A stretch of 8,230 bases of DNA, taken from assembly GCA_002358835.1 (NCBI GenBank), contig DEPP01000061.1, positions 1-8,230 on the forward strand. Direction: 5' to 3'. The notes beneath the pieces are model-generated. The model did no database searches, had not been told where the DNA came from, and saw only the letters and a program-made list of their open reading frames with translations. This DNA comes from Bacteroidales bacterium UBA3389. Lineage in GTDB: Bacteria > Bacteroidota > Bacteroidia > Bacteroidales > P3. Positions 7,342 to 8,230 of the stretch are shown here, piece by piece (the first letter of the stretch is position 1; every line of letters begins with the position of its first letter). The translations under genes were made by a program, and so were the position numbers.

Positions 7342-8230
7342 ATGACAATGGAAGAAGATTTTAATAAGGTCGAATACACCGGTGATAACATCAAATCACT
7401 CGAGTGGTGGGAGCATATACGCATCCGCCCTGGCATGTATGTCGGCAAATTGGGCGATGGAGCTTCGTCAGATGATGGAATATATGTTTTGATTAAAGAG
7501 ATAATCGACAATTCCATCGATGAGTTCACAATGGGAGTTGGAAAGGTTATTGAGGTTGAGGTAAATCATGAAACGAAACGAATAAAAGTTCGAGACTATG
7601 GCCGAGGTATTCCTTTGGATAAGGTTGTAGATTGTGTTTCTAAGATGAATACCGGTGCGAAATACGACTCTGAGGCTTTCCAAAAGTCAGTCGGAATGAA
7701 TGGAGTGGGAACGAAAGCCGTCAATGCCTTGTCTTCTTATTTCAAAGTGCAGTCGGTAAGAGATGGAAAGATGAAGGTGGCAGAGTTTCGCCAAGGTCAG
7801 ATTTTCAATGATGCAAAAATAGTAGATACAGACGAGAAGAACGGAACGTATATAGAGTTTGTGCCTGATGATGATCCGAGAATATTTGGTAAATACGCTT
7901 ACATTGACGAGTATATTACCAAGATGATTTGGCATTACTCTTGTTTGAACCGAGGACTTACGCTTATATATAACGGAAAGAAGTATTACTCGAAAAATGG
8001 TTTGATGGACTTGCTTTCGGGCAACATAAACGACACCGATGCTCTCTATCCGATAATACACATGAGTGCAGACAATTTCGAATTTGCCTTTACGCATTCG
8101 GATAAGGTTTATACAGAGGAGCATTACTCTTTTGTGAACGGTCAAAACACGATTCACGGAGGAACGCACCTTGCCGGATTCAGAGAAGCTTTGGTAAAAG
8201 TGTTGAAAGACTTCTATAAAAAAGACTATG
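7342..8230 (+). CDS. parE: DNA topoisomerase IV subunit B (ATPase subunit), N-terminal part
   Basis: The first 296 residues of a type IIA topoisomerase ATPase subunit, cut by the right edge of the window. With ParC it uses ATP to unlink daughter chromosomes. Visible are the strap motif RIRPGMYVGKLGDG (27-40), the GHKL ATP-site residues E53 and N57 in KEIIDNSIDE, D85, R88 and G89 in RDYGRGIP, the glycine-rich lid SVGMNGVGTKAVNAL (116-130), and QNTIHGGTHLAGF in the transducer domain near the end. The KLGDG...DDGIYVL form and VGTKAVNALS are typical of Bacteroidetes ParE rather than GyrB, which has a different strap sequence. Start choice: ATG 7342 (MTMEEDFN) or ATG 7348 two codons later; I use the first. 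It follows the orphan pro-domain gene by 49 bases and has its own promoter candidate. The frame is intact up to the edge; the toprim domain and any neighbouring parC would lie beyond it. Confidence 0.93.
   Translation, partial: MTMEEDFNKVEYTGDNIKSLEWWEHIRIRPGMYVGKLGDGASSDDGIYVLIKEIIDNSIDEFTMGVGKVIEVEVNHETKRIKVRDYGRGIPLDKVVDCVSKMNTGAKYDSEAFQKSVGMNGVGTKAVNALSSYFKVQSVRDGKMKVAEFRQGQIFNDAKIVDTDEKNGTYIEFVPDDDPRIFGKYAYIDEYITKMIWHYSCLNRGLTLIYNGKKYYSKNGLMDLLSGNINDTDALYPIIHMSADNFEFAFTHSDKVYTEEHYSFVNGQNTIHGGTHLAGFREALVKVLKDFYKKDY

Noticed and set aside
7687..8169. Antisense open frame of 160 codons inside parE
   Set aside because: The opposite strand encodes clear ParE motifs throughout this stretch, and the antisense product resembles nothing recognisable.

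Overview
This window comes from a member of the Bacteroidota, most likely Bacteroidales. The supporting evidence is: the order rpoB-rpoC followed by a DUF3467 gene; a Bacteroidetes-type RpoC and ParE; the lack of purine-rich Shine-Dalgarno sequences before most starts; and several close matches to the Bacteroidetes -7 promoter element TAnnTTTG upstream of genes. The DNA is moderately AT-rich. Genus or species cannot be assigned from reading alone.

Layout: 1-207 is the C-terminal end of rpoB (beta subunit of RNA polymerase). 245-4579 is a complete rpoC (beta' subunit, 1444 aa). A strong hairpin terminator at 4598-4634 follows rpoC, and only 13 bases after it a 100-aa DUF3467 gene (4648-4950) begins. 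That gene ends at a second strong terminator (4971-5006), which closes the transcription unit. After a short spacer with no recognisable gene comes a minus-strand gene (5233-6489) for a 418-aa protein I do not recognise. A roughly 400-base divergent spacer then holds promoters facing both ways. A small secreted-protein gene follows (6894-7292); its product looks like the N-terminal pro-domain of M6-family metalloproteases without any protease domain. Finally parE (topoisomerase IV subunit B) starts at 7342 and runs off the right edge.

The left half is core transcription machinery. The right edge is core DNA topology machinery. Between them lies a small lineage-specific block (unknown minus-strand gene plus orphan pro-domain gene). 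The points most worth a second look are the stand-alone pro-domain protein, the unknown 418-aa protein, the DUF3467 gene that appears to depend on read-through of the rpoC terminator, and a parE promoter so close to the ATG that the transcript would be nearly leaderless. I did not see a CRISPR array, tRNA, rRNA, insertion sequence or any clear multi-gene novel system.
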